Origin: Methanobacteriota archaeon
Lineage (GTDB): Archaea > Halobacteriota > Methanocellia > Methanocellales > Methanocellaceae
Length of the DNA: 6,194 nucleotides
Reading direction: 5' to 3'
NCBI GenBank assembly: GCA_023436075.1
Contig: JAEZKS010000060.1
Span: 1 to 6,194, forward strand
Each line of letters begins with the position of its first letter. Within the stretch, counting starts at the first letter, position 1. The notes below the pieces were generated by a model that was not told the origin of the DNA, searched no databases, and was given only the letters and a program-made list of their open reading frames with translations. Made by a program: the position numbers and the translations under genes. Positions 5,965 to 6,194 of the stretch are shown here, piece by piece.

Positions 5965-6034
5965 GCATCGGACACGGAGGGCACGGCGGGCATCTCCGTG
6001 CTCTCCGTGGCCCCGGGCCCTCCGTGTCCAATGC
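5965..6034. repeat. Inverted repeat C of 9-base units, in a divergent promoter region
   Basis: GCATCGGACACGGAGGGC (5965-5982) and 6017-6034 are complementary at 17 of 18 positions, around a 34-base loop. The units are CACGGAGGG (5973-5981) and CACGGCGGG (5982-5990); on the minus strand, CACGGAGAT (5992-6000), CACGGAGAG (6001-6009) and CACGGAGGG (6018-6026). The inner units can also pair with each other (for example 5973-5979 with 5994-6000), so several foldings compete. It lies between the hisD operon and the divergent acetyltransferase gene. Confidence 0.85.
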
Positions 6035-6044
6035 TCACCGAAAA

Positions 6045-6052
6045 CTATTTTC
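6045..6052 (+). promoter_or_regulatory. Possible TATA-like box for the acetyltransferase gene
   Basis: CTATTTTC, preceded by CCGAAAA, is centred 26 bases before the ATG at 6074. That would make the transcript leaderless. The match to the archaeal consensus is modest, so this is a weak call resting mostly on the spacing. Confidence 0.25.
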
Positions 6053-6073
6053 TGGTGAAACAGCTATGGTTCA

Positions 6074-6194
6074 ATGAATTTTGATAAATTTCGTGGTATC
6101 ATGATAGAGCGGTCACAGGTGAGAGATATCGCGTCCGGCGTCAGCATCAGAACGGCCGGCACGAAGGATCTCGCCGAAATGCAACGTCTGGAAT
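6074..6194 (+). CDS. Probable GNAT-family N-acetyltransferase, N-terminal part (runs off the window)
   Basis: The frame stays open from an in-frame TGA (6056-6058) to the window end. The encoded segment VSIRTAGTKDLAEMQRLE is the usual opening of GNAT proteins: strand beta-1 (IR.A), a turn, then an acidic-start helix (DL..M..LE), as in RimI-like enzymes that move acetyl from acetyl-CoA to an amine. The acetyl-CoA-binding motif lies beyond the window, so neither substrate nor activity can be judged. Possible starts are ATG 6074, ATG 6101 (MIERSQVRD...) and GTG 6119. None has a clear ribosome site; 6074 fits a leaderless start from the box at 6045, while 6101 places the fold closer to the N-terminus, as is usual in the family. 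It is divergent from hisD. Confidence 0.6.
   Translation, partial: MNFDKFRGIMIERSQVRDIASGVSIRTAGTKDLAEMQRLE

Noticed and set aside
5626..6084. 152-codon + strand frame running from hisD antisense through inverted repeat C
   Set aside because: Most of it is hisD antisense and the rest is the repeat array and AT-rich promoter region. It has no domain and also overlaps the start of the acetyltransferase gene.

Overview
The window looks like chromosomal DNA of a euryarchaeon. The aspartyl-tRNA synthetase is the compact archaeal type (434 residues, no bacterial GAD insertion). TATA-like boxes sit about 25 bases before likely transcript starts, and the GAGGT ribosome sites match an archaeal 16S tail. 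A methanogen close to Methanocella is my best guess, from the moderate-to-high GC, the sensor-kinase end and the general protein style, but the genus is inferred and not proven.

Layout, left to right. (1) 1-66: the last 21 codons of a sensor histidine kinase, + strand. (2) 67-316: a spacer with a small hairpin and a 35-base inverted repeat built of 9-base units. (3) 317-1465, + strand: a PIG-V-like multi-pass membrane mannosyltransferase. (4) 1512-2516, - strand, convergent with it: a SpoIIM/DUF95-type membrane protein with an extra, sequon-rich, outward-facing beta domain. (5) 2517-3299: a 780-base gene-free region with nested inverted repeats, again of 9-base units, plus a diverged direct repeat. 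(6) 5907 down to 3300, - strand: hisD then aspS, 37 bases apart, each with a GAGGT ribosome site 6 bases before its ATG, so probably one transcript. (7) 5935-6073: a divergent promoter region holding a third palindromic 9-base-unit array. (8) 6074 to the window end, + strand: the start of a probable GNAT acetyltransferase.

How the genes relate. hisD performs the last steps of histidine synthesis. aspS charges tRNA-Asp and, from its specificity residues (His26, Pro85), probably also tRNA-Asn, which would require a GatCAB amidotransferase elsewhere in the genome. The mannosyltransferase and the SpoIIM-like protein are both membrane or cell-surface proteins; a functional link is possible but unproven.

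The most unusual signal is not a gene. All three spacers longer than about 100 bases contain palindromic arrays of 9-base units. The units differ between loci but fit one degenerate consensus, CRCNRRGNN. I could not run any search, so novelty is not established; I recall similar 9-base-periodic intergenic sequences in other anaerobe genomes.
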